NCBI RefSeq assembly: GCF_036924535.1
Contig: NZ_JAZHRT010000001.1
Location: 8,618,001-8,682,000, forward strand
Source: Bradyrhizobium sp. AZCC 2262
GTDB lineage: Bacteria > Pseudomonadota > Alphaproteobacteria > Rhizobiales > Xanthobacteraceae
Length of the DNA: 64,000 nucleotides
Direction of reading: 5' to 3'
Part shown: positions 37,077 through 48,002 of the stretch, piece by piece
Layout: each line of letters starts with the position of its first letter
Position numbering within the stretch: position 1 is the stretch's first letter
The notes under the pieces: model-generated
Databases searched by the model: none
Told to the model about the DNA's origin: nothing
What the model saw: the letters and a program-made list of their open reading frames with translations, nothing else
Position numbers and translations under genes: made by a program

Positions 37077-38186
37077 ATGGCGCAACAGGGCTTTCTGCTC
37101 ATCGCCGATATTACCGGTTACACCATGTTTCTCACGCGCTCGGAGCTCGAGCACGCGCAGGGAATTCTCGATGCGCTGTTCAAGAGCATTTTCGCCGAGA
37201 TCAAGCCGCCGATCATGCTGTCCAACCTGCAGGGCGACGCAGCACTGACCTATCTGCCCGACGCCAATCTGCCGCAGCGCCAATTTCCGCTCGACGCGAT
37301 CGAGCGCATCTACTGCGGTTTTGCCAATACGCTCGGCGCCATGCGTCTGAATACGACGTGCACCTGCAACGCGTGCCGCAACATGAACCTGCTCGACCTG
37401 AAGTTCTTCCTGCATCATGGCACTTATGCCACGCAGGAGATGGCGGGACGCACCGAATTGCAGGGAGCGGAGGTGATCCGCCTGCACCGGCTGATGAAGA
37501 ATTCAGTGACGGCGGCGACCGGTATCAAGGCCTACGCGCTGGTGACGGAGCAGGCGGCAGACGCAATCGGCCTGCCGGATTTCTTCGCAGGCTCGATCCG
37601 TCACGTCGAGAACCTTGGCGAGTTCGGCGAGACGGTTTGTTACGTTTACGATCTGGCCCCAATCTTTGCGCTATGGCGCGCGACGCGCCGCGTTGTGGTG
37701 CAGCACGACGAGCCCCTGGCTTTCGAATCGATGGAGTGTGATCTGCCGGTGCCGCCGGCGATTGCCTGGGCCTATGTCACCGACATCGAGAAGAAGATCC
37801 GCTGGCAGCACGGCATCGACGGCATGAGAATGACCGGACTTGCCCAGGGGCGAATCGGGCTGGGAGCGACGCAGCATTGCGCCCATGGCAAGGATTCGAC
37901 GGTACACGATATCGTCGACTGGCGGCCGTTCGACTACGTCACCTGGCATATCCGGCTCCCGATGGGCGCCATCGTGAGGCAAATGGCGGAACTCACGCCG
38001 CTGGAAAACGGAGGCACGCATCTGTCGTTGCGCTGCGCGAAGCCTGAAGGCCCCAATCCCGTGGCGACGGTGCTGGTGCGAACGATCACCCGGCTCGCCA
38101 TGGCCAAGAAGCTGGTCAGCGATCAACGTGCCTCGAAGGTCGCGCTGGAGCGGTTGGTAGTTGAGGAGACCGCGGCGTTCACCTAG
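37077..38186 (+). CDS. DUF2652 (cyclase-like) fused to SRPBCC domain
   Basis: 369 residues in two parts. Residues 1-200 are a DUF2652 domain with a nucleotide-cyclase-like opening (LLIADITGYTMFL) and a cysteine group CTCNACRN near residue 97. Residues 215-360 look like an SRPBCC/START-like ligand-binding domain (PPAIAWAYVTDIEKKIRWQHG, VDWRPFDYVTWHIRL). No membrane segment or signal. Function unknown; the cyclase-like part lacks an obvious second metal Asp region. Convergent with lepA. Confidence 0.75.
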   Translation: MAQQGFLLIADITGYTMFLTRSELEHAQGILDALFKSIFAEIKPPIMLSNLQGDAALTYLPDANLPQRQFPLDAIERIYCGFANTLGAMRLNTTCTCNACRNMNLLDLKFFLHHGTYATQEMAGRTELQGAEVIRLHRLMKNSVTAATGIKAYALVTEQAADAIGLPDFFAGSIRHVENLGEFGETVCYVYDLAPIFALWRATRRVVVQHDEPLAFESMECDLPVPPAIAWAYVTDIEKKIRWQHGIDGMRMTGLAQGRIGLGATQHCAHGKDSTVHDIVDWRPFDYVTWHIRLPMGAIVRQMAELTPLENGGTHLSLRCAKPEGPNPVATVLVRTITRLAMAKKLVSDQRASKVALERLVVEETAAFT

Positions 38187-38211
38187 CTAGCGCCCGCCCG
38201 TTCAATCCGAC

Positions 38212-40023
<1,812 letters not shown>

Positions 40024-40138
40024 GGGGCGCGGGATAGCATTCACATCCCTGTGCGGCAACCATATTGCTGTATTCTAAGGGGGTTTCTTCACGCCAAGCT
40101 GATTTCACTTGAACCGAAAACGCGCTACGCACGGGGCC

Positions 40139-41737
40139 ATGTCGAGTACCTCCATTTCGCCCGCAGCTGCGCGCATAAAACGCATTCCCTCCGTCCGCCG
40201 GCTGGCGGCGCGGCTGGCGTCGCTTGCCAGCGATCCCAAGACCGGGCTGTGGCTGGTCACCGGCTTTGCGGCGGTTCACGCGGTGCTGTGGACGCTGATT
40301 CTGGTCAATCTGAAGACCGGGCAGGACGTCCATATGGACGTCGCCGAAGCCTACGCCTGGGGGCAGAAGTTCCTGCTCGGCTATGGCAAGCACCCGCCGC
40401 TGTCGGGATGGGTCGCCGGCGTCTGGTTCATGCTCTTTCCGGTCACCGATTGGGCGACCTATGCGCTGGCGATGGCGACGCTGGCTTGCGGGCTCGTGAT
40501 CTGCTGGCTGTTGGCGTTGCGCGTGGTCGATCGCCGCCGCGCGTTCTTTGTCGTAGTGATGCTGGCGCTCTATCCGATCTTCAACTTCAAGGGCTTCAAG
40601 TACAATCCGGACCTGTTGCAGCTCGTCACGCTGCCGCTTGTCGTGCTGGCCTATCTCGACGCGTTCGAGAAGCGCAGCATCAAGTCCGGCGTGTGGCTCG
40701 GGCTCGCCGGTGCGCTGGCGCTGATGACCAAATACTGGGTGCTGACCATGATCGGCGCCGTCGGCCTCGCCGCGCTGATCCATCCCGACCGATTGCAATT
40801 CCTGCGCTCGCCGGCGCCGTGGGTCGGGATTGCCACGCTCGTGGTGGCGATGCTGCCGCACTTGATGTGGCTGAAGCAGGTGAACTTCGTCCCGCTCACC
40901 TATGCCGGCGACACCTACTCGCTCACCGACCGCGCGCAGATCGACGATCTCGCGCTCGGCTATGTCTTGCACAATCTCGCGCTGCTGGCGGCGCCGCTGG
41001 TGCTCGGCGCGATCGCACTTCTCTGGCGGCCGTTCCGCCTGACGCCGTTTCCAGCCTTGGCGCGCGGCACCAATTCCGGCGTGAACATGTCCCAGGCGCT
41101 CAATGTCTGGATCGTCCAGGCGATCGTCGCCATCGGGCCGCCGCTCGGCGCCTTGCTGTTCCACGTCTACATCAAGACCGACTGGGGCATCCCGCTGTTC
41201 TTCCTGGTGCCGCTCGCGCTGATCGCGATATCCGCGGTGCGGGTCCGGAAAGTCGCGCTGTTGAACCTGACGGCGACCTGGCTGGTGATTTCGCTCGTCG
41301 TGCTGGCGGTCTCGCCAAGGATCGTCGCCTATGAACTGGGCGAAAAGCGCACTGCGGGCGCGACCTACCGGGCGCGTTCCGAACTCGCCCGCGGACTGAC
41401 GGAAGCCTGGCACACGCGGTTTTATTCCCGCTGGCCGGTGGTCGCGGCCTATACCGATACCGGCCAGCCCGTCACCTTCTACAGCCCCGATCATCCGGCG
41501 CCGCTGACCCCGGACGAGCCGTGGTCGTCGGGCCTGACCTCGCTCGACGAAGCGAAGCGATCGGGCTTCATCGGCATCTGCGAGACAGGCGACTGGAAGC
41601 TGGAAAAATGCGAGGCGTGGATGAAGGCCCATGCCGCCAATGCCGAGCGCATGGTGATGACCACGAGGCGATTTTTTCTGGGGATGCCCGGCCCGGCGAC
41701 GGCCTGGGATATCTTCATCGTGCCGCCGGCCAAATAG
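40139..41737 (+). CDS. Glycosyltransferase family 39-like membrane protein
   Basis: About 532 residues with roughly ten membrane helices. The first periplasmic loop holds DVHMDVAEAYAWGQKF and KHPPLSGW, the Asp/Glu and proline pattern seen in GT-C enzymes that use polyprenyl-phosphate sugars (ArnT/PMT type). The C-terminal soluble part (about 420-532) is periplasmic. It probably glycosylates a lipid or envelope polysaccharide; the acceptor is unknown. A TTG at 40109 is an alternative start. Divergent from lepA. Confidence 0.8.
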   Translation: MSSTSISPAAARIKRIPSVRRLAARLASLASDPKTGLWLVTGFAAVHAVLWTLILVNLKTGQDVHMDVAEAYAWGQKFLLGYGKHPPLSGWVAGVWFMLFPVTDWATYALAMATLACGLVICWLLALRVVDRRRAFFVVVMLALYPIFNFKGFKYNPDLLQLVTLPLVVLAYLDAFEKRSIKSGVWLGLAGALALMTKYWVLTMIGAVGLAALIHPDRLQFLRSPAPWVGIATLVVAMLPHLMWLKQVNFVPLTYAGDTYSLTDRAQIDDLALGYVLHNLALLAAPLVLGAIALLWRPFRLTPFPALARGTNSGVNMSQALNVWIVQAIVAIGPPLGALLFHVYIKTDWGIPLFFLVPLALIAISAVRVRKVALLNLTATWLVISLVVLAVSPRIVAYELGEKRTAGATYRARSELARGLTEAWHTRFYSRWPVVAAYTDTGQPVTFYSPDHPAPLTPDEPWSSGLTSLDEAKRSGFIGICETGDWKLEKCEAWMKAHAANAERMVMTTRRFFLGMPGPATAWDIFIVPPAK

Positions 41738-41773
41738 AAGCAGCCAACCAAGAAAATCAAAAGGGGGTAACGC

Positions 41774-42571
41774 ATGGATCTCGACCTGACGGACAAGACG
41801 GCGCTCGTCACCGGTTCGACGCGCGGCATCGGGCTCGCTACCGCCATCGGGCTTGCGCAAATGGGTGCGGAAGTGATCGTCAACGGGCGCGACAAGGCTG
41901 CAGTTGACGAGGCCGTGGCAAAAGTCCGACGGGCTGCGCCATCGGCCAAGGTGCATGCCGCGGTGTTCGATCTCGGCCATGCGGCGGGCTGTACCGCGCT
42001 GGTGAAGCAATTTCCCGATGTCGACATCCTCGTCAACAATCTCGGCATCTACGAGCCCAAGGGCTTCTTCGAGATCGAGGATGCCGATTGGACCAAAATG
42101 TTCGAAGTCAATGTGATGAGCGGGGTGCGGCTGACCCGGCATTATCTGAAGCGGATGCTTGATAACAAGAACTGGGGCCGCGTCGTGTTCGTCTCCAGCG
42201 AATCCGGCGTCTTCATCCCGAAGGAGATGGTGCACTACGGCTTCTCGAAGTCGGCGCAACTCGTCATCGCGCGCGGCGCGGCGGAGACGACCAAGGGCAC
42301 CAACGTGACCGTCAATTCGGTGATGCCTGGTCCTACCTGGGTCGAGATGGCGCCGGTCCGTCTGGCCGCGCGCGCCGAGGCGGCCGGAACCACCGTCGAC
42401 GATCTCGTCCAGCGTACCTTCACCGAACGCCGCCCGGCGTCGCTGCTGCAGCGTTACGCCAAGCCGGAAGAGATCGCCAATCTGATCTGCTACGTCTGCT
42501 CCAAAGCCTCCAGCGCCACCAACGGCGCCGCGCTCCGCGTCGACGGCGGGATTGTCACGAACCCGTTTTGA
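41774..42571 (+). CDS. Short-chain dehydrogenase/reductase
   Basis: 265-residue NAD(P)-dependent oxidoreductase of the SDR family. Cofactor motif TGSTRGIGLA near residue 13, NNLG near 88, catalytic Ser in VFVSSESG, and YxxxK as HYGFSKSAQ (Tyr and Lys present). GGGG lies upstream of the ATG. It follows the glycosyltransferase gene by 36 bases in the same direction. The substrate is unknown. Confidence 0.9.
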   Translation: MDLDLTDKTALVTGSTRGIGLATAIGLAQMGAEVIVNGRDKAAVDEAVAKVRRAAPSAKVHAAVFDLGHAAGCTALVKQFPDVDILVNNLGIYEPKGFFEIEDADWTKMFEVNVMSGVRLTRHYLKRMLDNKNWGRVVFVSSESGVFIPKEMVHYGFSKSAQLVIARGAAETTKGTNVTVNSVMPGPTWVEMAPVRLAARAEAAGTTVDDLVQRTFTERRPASLLQRYAKPEEIANLICYVCSKASSATNGAALRVDGGIVTNPF

Positions 42572-42581
42572 GATGTCAGAC

Positions 42582-42680
42582 TTCATCCTGAGGAGGCGCG
42601 AAGCGCCGTCTCGAAGGATGAATGGCACCGGCGGGGGCCACATGGTTCGAGACGCCGCTACGCGGCTCCTCACCATGAGG
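42582..42680. repeat. Palindromic repeat (TTCATCCTGAGGAG...CTCCTCACCATGAGG)
   Basis: Long imperfect inverted repeat lying between the convergent SDR gene and the HPr gene, so it can fold in both transcripts and may serve as a two-way terminator. I recall this family as dispersed in Bradyrhizobium and related genomes. Confidence 0.75.
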
Positions 42681-42713
42681 GTTTGAGGGTACGAGCCTGT
42701 GAAGGCTAGCGCC

Positions 42714-43041
42714 TCACACGCCTTCTTCGTTGAACTTGTCGGCGACCAGCGCGGCGATCGCATCGACTGCGGCCTGTGCCTCGGGGCCGATCGCGGAGAC
42801 CGTAACCGAGGTTCCCGGTCCCGCCGCCAGCATCATCAATCCCATGATCGAGGTGCCGCCGACGGTCTCACTGCCGCGAGTCACCCAGACCTCGGCGTTG
42901 AACTTCTCGACCATCTGGACGAACTTCGCCGAGGCCCGCGCGTGCAGGCCGCGCTTGTTGATGATCTGAAGTTCCCGCGAAATGGCGCCTGAGGGGCACG
43001 CTCGGCCCGAGTTCCTTTTCGGGCGCGGCCTCGTCGCTCAT
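42714..43041 (-). pseudogene. ptsH: HPr phosphocarrier protein, interrupted by a +1 frameshift
   Basis: Phosphocarrier of the regulatory PTS. The first 16 codons (MSDEAAPEKELGPSVP) are in the frame of the ATG at 43041, but the HPr body (ISRELQIINKRGLHARAS...) is in the next frame. One extra C in a CCCC run (minus strand, 42996-42993) separates them; removing it gives a normal protein of 108 residues with His in GLHARAS and the HprK target Ser in GTSIMGLMM. No start codon in the body frame precedes the His. Possible causes: sequencing error, true mutation, or +1 ribosomal slippage. The start overlaps the EIIA stop (ATGA). Confidence 0.8.
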
Positions 43042-43439
43042 TTGCCGGCGAGTACACGGCTGGCGATGGTCACGTATTTGCGACCGGCTTCCTGGGCCAT
43101 GGCGATGGCGTCGGGAAGCGAGCGCTCTTCGCGCACCTTGGCAAGCTTGACCAGCATGGGAAGATTGATGCCTGCGAGGACTTCCACCTTGGGACGGCTC
43201 ATACACGAAATCGCGAGGTTGGAAGGCGTGCCGCCGAACATGTCGGTGAGGATCGCGACACCATCGCCACTGTCGACGCGATTCACCGCTTCGATGATAT
43301 CGCTTCGACACAGATCGGAGTCGTCCTCGGCTCCAATCGTGATGGCTTCAATTTGTTTTTGCGGACCCATGACATGTTCGAGCGCCGCCTTGAACTCGTC
43401 GGCAAGGCGCCCATGGGTCACAAGCACTAGACCAATCAT
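43038..43439 (-). CDS. PTS EIIA component, mannose family
   Basis: 133-residue EIIA(Man) domain that accepts phosphate from HPr on His9 (LVTHGRLADEF) and, in alphaproteobacteria without sugar-transporting EIIB/C, acts in regulation. The conserved DMFGGTPSNLA segment is present. I start at the ATG at 43439, which has GAGGAG 7 bases upstream, instead of 19 codons earlier. Its stop overlaps the HPr start by ATGA. Part of the hprK - EIIA - HPr order downstream of chvG. Confidence 0.92.
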   Translation of the reverse strand: MIGLVLVTHGRLADEFKAALEHVMGPQKQIEAITIGAEDDSDLCRSDIIEAVNRVDSGDGVAILTDMFGGTPSNLAISCMSRPKVEVLAGINLPMLVKLAKVREERSLPDAIAMAQEAGRKYVTIASRVLAGK

Positions 43440-43571
43440 CGGAAACTCCTCGCGGGTGCTTTTTGGTGCACCGCACGAACGCGCCACTTTGACCATCCAG
43501 AGGCCCCGCGCAAGAGGGCATCTTGGCTATTGTTCCAGTACTTGGCGGTAAACAGTGAGGCCTGTGCCGGT

Positions 43572-44096
43572 TTAATCAGTGGCGATATTGGGGCTTATAT
43601 GGTTACCAATTCCCTTCAGGCAATCATGCGAAGGTTGAACAGAAACTGAACCGGCGGTTGTCATCAGGGCAGCTGCAATCAGCGGCAGTGGCTCATAACC
43701 GATTCCAATGGGGATTCGCGGTAGCAAAACACCGTTTAGGCGGATGGAGAGCGCTTCTGGCGGTGGCAGCCGCTCCGCATCGCTGGCCGCGAGATCGACG
43801 ATCAGGCCGACCATCGCCTCGCTGGCGAAGTCGCAATTGCGAATGCCGAGGCCCCGGACCTCGATCAGGCCGGCCAGTTCCCGCGCCGGGCGGACCCACA
43901 ATTGTTCGGCGACTGTGTCTAGATGGACACGGTCATCGCCGACCAGAATGGCCGGCGGAAGCTGTCCGGCGCGTCCGGCGAGAATCAGATCGAAGGCCAG
44001 CCGCGACTTGCCGGCGCCTGACGGCCCCCGGATCAGCACGGCGCGATCGCCCACCAGCACGGCGGAGGCGTGCACGCTCGCGCCCTGCGTCATCAT
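43572..44096 (-). CDS. hprK: Short HPr kinase/phosphorylase
   Basis: Phosphorylates the regulatory Ser of HPr. 174 residues, only the catalytic domain, as usual in alphaproteobacteria: Walker A RGPSGAGKSRLAFDL, VGDDRVHLD, and signature EVRGLGIRN. The N-terminal domain of Firmicute HprK is absent. It starts ATGATG, with the chvG stop TGA inside, so the two are coupled. Links the ChvG/ChvI sensor to carbon/PTS control. Confidence 0.93.
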   Translation of the reverse strand: MMTQGASVHASAVLVGDRAVLIRGPSGAGKSRLAFDLILAGRAGQLPPAILVGDDRVHLDTVAEQLWVRPARELAGLIEVRGLGIRNCDFASEAMVGLIVDLAASDAERLPPPEALSIRLNGVLLPRIPIGIGYEPLPLIAAALMTTAGSVSVQPSHDCLKGIGNHISPNIATD

Positions 44097-45910
44097 GGCG
44101 CTGGCAGCCGGACCACGAAGCGCGCGCCGAGCACCGTCGGCCTGCCGTCGGCATCGGCCGAGCCGTGGCGATTTTCCGCCCAGATCCGCCCGTTATGCGC
44201 TTCGATGATCTGCTTGGAGATCGACAGTCCGAGACCCGAGTTCTGGCCAAAGCCCTGATGCGGCCGGTCGGTGTAGAAGCGCTCGAAGATGCGCTCCAGC
44301 GCATCCTCGCCAATGCCCGGTCCGTCGTCATCGACGACGATTTCGATTTCCGAGCGTGCGCGGCGGCAGGTGACGCGCACCTTGCCGCCGGGGGTGGAGA
44401 AGGATTGCGCGTTGGACAGCAGGTTGGAGACCACCTGCCCGAGCCGGGAATCATGGCCCGGCACCGAGAACGTGTCGGTCGCGCCGCGGCCTTCGAAGCG
44501 CGCCTCGACTGCGACGTCATGACCCAGCCGGGTCTCGTTGGCGACCGAGGTCAGTGTCGTCAGCAGCCGCCGCACATCGACCGGCGCCATGTCCTGGCGC
44601 TGCAATTCGGCATCGAGGCGGCTGGCGTCGGAAATATCCGAGATCAGCCGGTCGAGCCGCCTGACGTCGTGCTCGATCACCTCGAGCAGGCGCGCGCGGC
44701 TGGTGTCGTTGCGCGCCAGCGGCAGCGTTTCCACCGCCGACCGCAGCGAGGTCAGCGGGTTCTTCAATTCATGGGCGACGTCGGCGGCGAACATCTCGAT
44801 CGCCTCGATGCGGCTATACAGCGCATTCGTCATGTCGCGCAGCGCGCCGGACAGATGGCCGATCTCGTCGCGGCGGCGGGTGAAATCGGGAATCTCGACA
44901 CGGGTCTGGATGCGCCGGCGGACGCGCTCGGCGCCGTCGGCCAGCCGCCGCACCGGACCAGCGATCGTGCTCGCCAGCAGGAGCGACAGCACGATCATGA
45001 CCGCGGAGGCGACGCCGCCGACCTTGAGAATCGCCAGCCGTTCGGCGGTCACCATCTGGTCGATGTCGTCGCCCTGCGTCGAGAGCATCAGCGCGCCATG
45101 CACGGCGCGGAAACGCTGCACGGGGACTGCGACCGAGACGATCACCTCGCCGCGGTCGTTGACGCGCACCACGCTGCTCTTGACGCCGTCGAGCGCCTGC
45201 ACGATTTCCTGGTAGCCCTTGCCGTTTTCCGGACCCAGCTCGCGATACAGCGGCAGGTCGCCGCGGTTGAGCCAGGTGCGGATCGAGATCGTGGCGCGCT
45301 CGACGAAGCCCGGCTTCTCCGTCGAAGGCGGCGGCAGTTCGAAACGCAGCACGTCGCCGCGGCCGTAAAGACTGCGGCTGTCGAGGATCATGCCGCCGTC
45401 GCCGCCATAGATGCGCGCGCGGGTCTTGGTCGGTGAGATCAGCCGCCGCAGCACCGGCGCGACGCGCTCCGGATTGATCGGAAAATCCAGGCCTGAGGAT
45501 TCGTCCGGCGCGCCGTAGCTTTCGCCAGGCTTCAGATCGAGCAGGCGGTCCGGATCGATGGTGATGGTGTTGGTTTCGACGGTGGCGGAGGCGGCAATCG
45601 CGCCGGCGATGATTTCCGCCTGCACCAGAAGGCTCTGCGCGCGCGCGTCGATCAGGCCGGCTCGGAACTGCGAGAGATAGAGAATGCTCGCGACCAGGGC
45701 TACGAGGCCGGCCAGATTGAGCGAGACGATCCGGCGCGTGAGGCTGGAGAAGGACAGCGCGAAGAAGAATTGCCCGGCCCGGCGCAACCAGCCGAGCGGC
45801 CGCCGCCAGCCCGTCTCGCCCGCATTATCGTCGGCGACGCGATCCCGTTCGGGGAGCTCCGAAGCATCCTCGTGGTTCAGGCTGGAGTCGAGCTGCGTTC
45901 GATCTAGCAA
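44093..45910 (-). CDS. chvG: Sensor histidine kinase ChvG (ExoS family)
   Basis: Inner-membrane kinase of the acid/envelope-responsive ChvG-ChvI system. 605 residues: cytoplasmic N-terminus, TM1 near 62-82, periplasmic sensor to about 305, TM2 near 308-330, HAMP, then the dimerisation helix with phospho-His in VAHELKNPLTSLRSA and the ATPase domain with N box (QVVSNLLSNAQSFS), DDDGPGIG and GLGLSISKQI. It lies 101 bases after chvI and overlaps hprK. In related bacteria the periplasmic repressor ExoR controls it; none is seen here. Confidence 0.95.
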   Translation of the reverse strand: MLDRTQLDSSLNHEDASELPERDRVADDNAGETGWRRPLGWLRRAGQFFFALSFSSLTRRIVSLNLAGLVALVASILYLSQFRAGLIDARAQSLLVQAEIIAGAIAASATVETNTITIDPDRLLDLKPGESYGAPDESSGLDFPINPERVAPVLRRLISPTKTRARIYGGDGGMILDSRSLYGRGDVLRFELPPPSTEKPGFVERATISIRTWLNRGDLPLYRELGPENGKGYQEIVQALDGVKSSVVRVNDRGEVIVSVAVPVQRFRAVHGALMLSTQGDDIDQMVTAERLAILKVGGVASAVMIVLSLLLASTIAGPVRRLADGAERVRRRIQTRVEIPDFTRRRDEIGHLSGALRDMTNALYSRIEAIEMFAADVAHELKNPLTSLRSAVETLPLARNDTSRARLLEVIEHDVRRLDRLISDISDASRLDAELQRQDMAPVDVRRLLTTLTSVANETRLGHDVAVEARFEGRGATDTFSVPGHDSRLGQVVSNLLSNAQSFSTPGGKVRVTCRRARSEIEIVVDDDGPGIGEDALERIFERFYTDRPHQGFGQNSGLGLSISKQIIEAHNGRIWAENRHGSADADGRPTVLGARFVVRLPAP

Positions 45911-46011
45911 TGGCCGAGCTGCCGGTTGTGATGCGTCGCTTTTGTAGTTCTACGCTTTCTACGCCGAACGGGCGGACGTGTCAGTCGGCACTTCCGCCCG
46001 CACAACGCAGA

Positions 46012-46713
46012 TCAGGCTTCCTTGAAGCGATAGCCGACGCCGTACAGCGTCTCGATCATCTCGAAATCGTCGTCGACCACCTTGAACTTCTTGCGCAGCC
46101 GCTTGATGTGGCTGTCGATGGTACGGTCGTCGACATAGACCTGGTCGTCATAGGCCGCGTCCATCAGCGCGTTGCGGCTTTTCACCACGCCGGGCCGCGT
46201 CGCCAGCGCCTGCAGGATCAAGAATTCCGTTACCGTCAGCGTCACCGGCTCGTTCTTCCAGGTGCAGGTGTGACGTTCCGGATCCATCCGCAGGAGGCCG
46301 CGGTCGAGGGCGCGCGCATCCGGCTCCTTCGGCACGGCGGTCGGATCCTTGGGCTGGCCGCGGCGGAGCACCGCCTTGACGCGCTCGACCAAAAGCCGCT
46401 GCGAGAACGGCTTGCGGATGAAATCGTCGGCGCCCATCTTGAGGCCGAACAATTCGTCGATCTCTTCATCCTTGGAGGTCAGGAAGATCACCGGCAGATC
46501 GGACTTCTGCCGCAGCCGGCGTAACGTTTCCATGCCGTCCATGCGCGGCATCTTGATGTCGAGTATGGCTAGATCCGGTGGCGAGGTGCGGAAGCCGTCC
46601 AGCGCCGAGGCACCATCCGTGTAGGTCATGATGCGATAGCCTTCGGCTTCGAGCGCGATCGACACGGAAGTGAGAATGTTGCGGTCATCATCGACCAGGG
46701 CGATTGTGGGCAT
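46012..46713 (-). CDS. chvI: Response regulator ChvI
   Basis: OmpR/PhoB-type transcription factor partner of ChvG. 233 residues: receiver domain with acidic pocket (ALVDDD), phospho-Asp in [13 protein letters not shown] and Lys in LTSKDEE; a winged-helix DNA-binding domain at about 135-230 ([37 protein letters not shown]). First gene of the chvI-chvG-hprK-EIIA-HPr run. The upstream region (46714-46930) is shared with the divergent HugZ gene. Confidence 0.96.
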   Translation of the reverse strand: MPTIALVDDDRNILTSVSIALEAEGYRIMTYTDGASALDGFRTSPPDLAILDIKMPRMDGMETLRRLRQKSDLPVIFLTSKDEEIDELFGLKMGADDFIRKPFSQRLLVERVKAVLRRGQPKDPTAVPKEPDARALDRGLLRMDPERHTCTWKNEPVTLTVTEFLILQALATRPGVVKSRNALMDAAYDDQVYVDDRTIDSHIKRLRKKFKVVDDDFEMIETLYGVGYRFKEA

Positions 46714-46882
46714 GAGCCTGCTTTCGAATAAGAGAGTGGCTTAAACGGCGGGCAATCCAGCCAGACGCCGCATAAATGGGCTTCGTACACGGTCAACGAG
46801 CAATGCAAGCTGGGCTGAAGTGTGACCGAGTTCCGCAAAACGCTCCTGCGGTGATGCGCTGCCCCCCATATAGCACCCTCTC

Positions 46883-46905
46883 GGGCCGAGAAAAGGCCCT
46901 TTTTT
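46883..46905 (+). terminator. Rho-independent terminator just upstream of the HugZ-like gene
   Basis: Stem GGGCC/GGCCC (46883-46887 with 46895-46899), 7-base loop, then TTTTTT. It lies 26 bases before the HugZ-like ATG on the plus strand, with no gene before it on that strand between 46714 and 46883. It could end a small RNA or act as an attenuator for the gene. The stem is short. Confidence 0.5.
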
Positions 46906-46930
46906 GCAATAAGATGGCCGGAAAAGAACC

Positions 46931-47665
46931 ATGCAGCCCACCGCAGATTTTGATGCTTCCAAACTAGCCCGTTCGCTGCTGCGGCGCAGCCGGCAGGGCG
47001 CGCTCGCCACCCTCAGGCCCGAAAGCGGCGATCCGTATTGCTCCCTGGTTAACGTCGCCAGCCATGTCGACGCATCCCCGGTTCTGCTGATTTCGCGGCT
47101 CGCGATGCATACGAAAAATATTCTCGGCGACAGCCGCGTATCGCTGATGCTGGACGAGCGCGCCGCCGGCGATCCCCTGGAGGGTGCGCGAATCATGCTG
47201 GCGGGCCGGGCCGAGGAGGCCACAGGGGAGGCTGCGAAAATCCTGCGCCGGCGCTACCTCCACGCCCATCCATCCGCGGAAGCCTTTGTGGACTTCAAGG
47301 ACTTTTCGTTCTTTCGGATCGTCCCGTCAGGCCTGCATCTGGTCGCCGGTTTTGGCCGTATCATCGACCTCAAGCCCGAGCAGTTTCTGACCGATGTCGG
47401 CGATGCTGCCGATTTGCTGGAAGCCGAACAGGGCGCGGTCGAGCATATGAACGATGATCACCGCGAGGCGATGAACCTCTATGCGACCAAACTGCTGGAT
47501 GCCGAATCCGCCGATTGGCGCTGCACCGGCTGCGACCCCGACGGCATGGACATGCAGGCCGGGACCGCGACGCTGCGGCTCGATTTCCCGGAACGGGTCA
47601 CCAGCGCCATGGCGTTGCGCAAGATGCTGGTGCGGCTGGCGGGCGAGGCGCGGGCCAAAGGCTGA
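46931..47665 (+). CDS. HugZ-like heme-utilisation / pyridoxamine-phosphate-oxidase-fold protein
   Basis: 244 residues: a split-barrel FMN/heme-binding domain (LRRSRQGALATL, DPYCSLVNVASHVDASPVLLISRLAMH) and a C-terminal DUF2470 domain (EQGAVEHMNDDHREAMNLYA). This is the architecture of HugZ, which degrades or binds heme; the family also contains proteins of unknown role. No signal peptide. Divergent from chvI. Confidence 0.8.
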   Translation: MQPTADFDASKLARSLLRRSRQGALATLRPESGDPYCSLVNVASHVDASPVLLISRLAMHTKNILGDSRVSLMLDERAAGDPLEGARIMLAGRAEEATGEAAKILRRRYLHAHPSAEAFVDFKDFSFFRIVPSGLHLVAGFGRIIDLKPEQFLTDVGDAADLLEAEQGAVEHMNDDHREAMNLYATKLLDAESADWRCTGCDPDGMDMQAGTATLRLDFPERVTSAMALRKMLVRLAGEARAKG

Positions 47666-47768
47666 CAAGGGTAGGGTTAACGCTGCCGTTACCGAGCGCG
47701 GATTTGAACGGGCGCGGACGTTTGCGCGACCTATTGCAAGCCCGCGCAAGTGACCAGCGAAAGCCTGC

Positions 47769-47900
47769 ATGAAATCCCGCCATCGATTGCTATTTTCAGT
47801 GTGTCTCGCGCTGTTGGCGGGCACGTGCCTCTCCATGGCGTCGCTGGCGCAAAAGGGCGATGCCGCCGCGCTCAAGGTCGGAGAGGGCGCCGCGCGTTGA
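47769..47900 (+). CDS. Small secreted peptide (43 aa), tentative
   Basis: ATG at 47769 opens a 43-codon frame with a signal-peptide pattern: basic start (MKSRHR), hydrophobic core (LLFSVCLALLAGTC), then SMASLAQ as a possible cleavage site and a tail of only about 17 residues. The ribosome site is weak. I do not recognise it. The rest of 47666-48188 has no gene; it holds an FNR/FixK-like box and the pckA leader. Confidence 0.35.
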   Translation: MKSRHRLLFSVCLALLAGTCLSMASLAQKGDAAALKVGEGAAR

Positions 47901-48002
47901 ATTATTCTGATTGTGCGTCGCAGCAATTTGGCTCAAGCCAGGCAGCGACGGATGGTCGCGCAACCACGACGGCAAACCAGCGAAAAGCGCCGCAGCAAGC
48001 GA

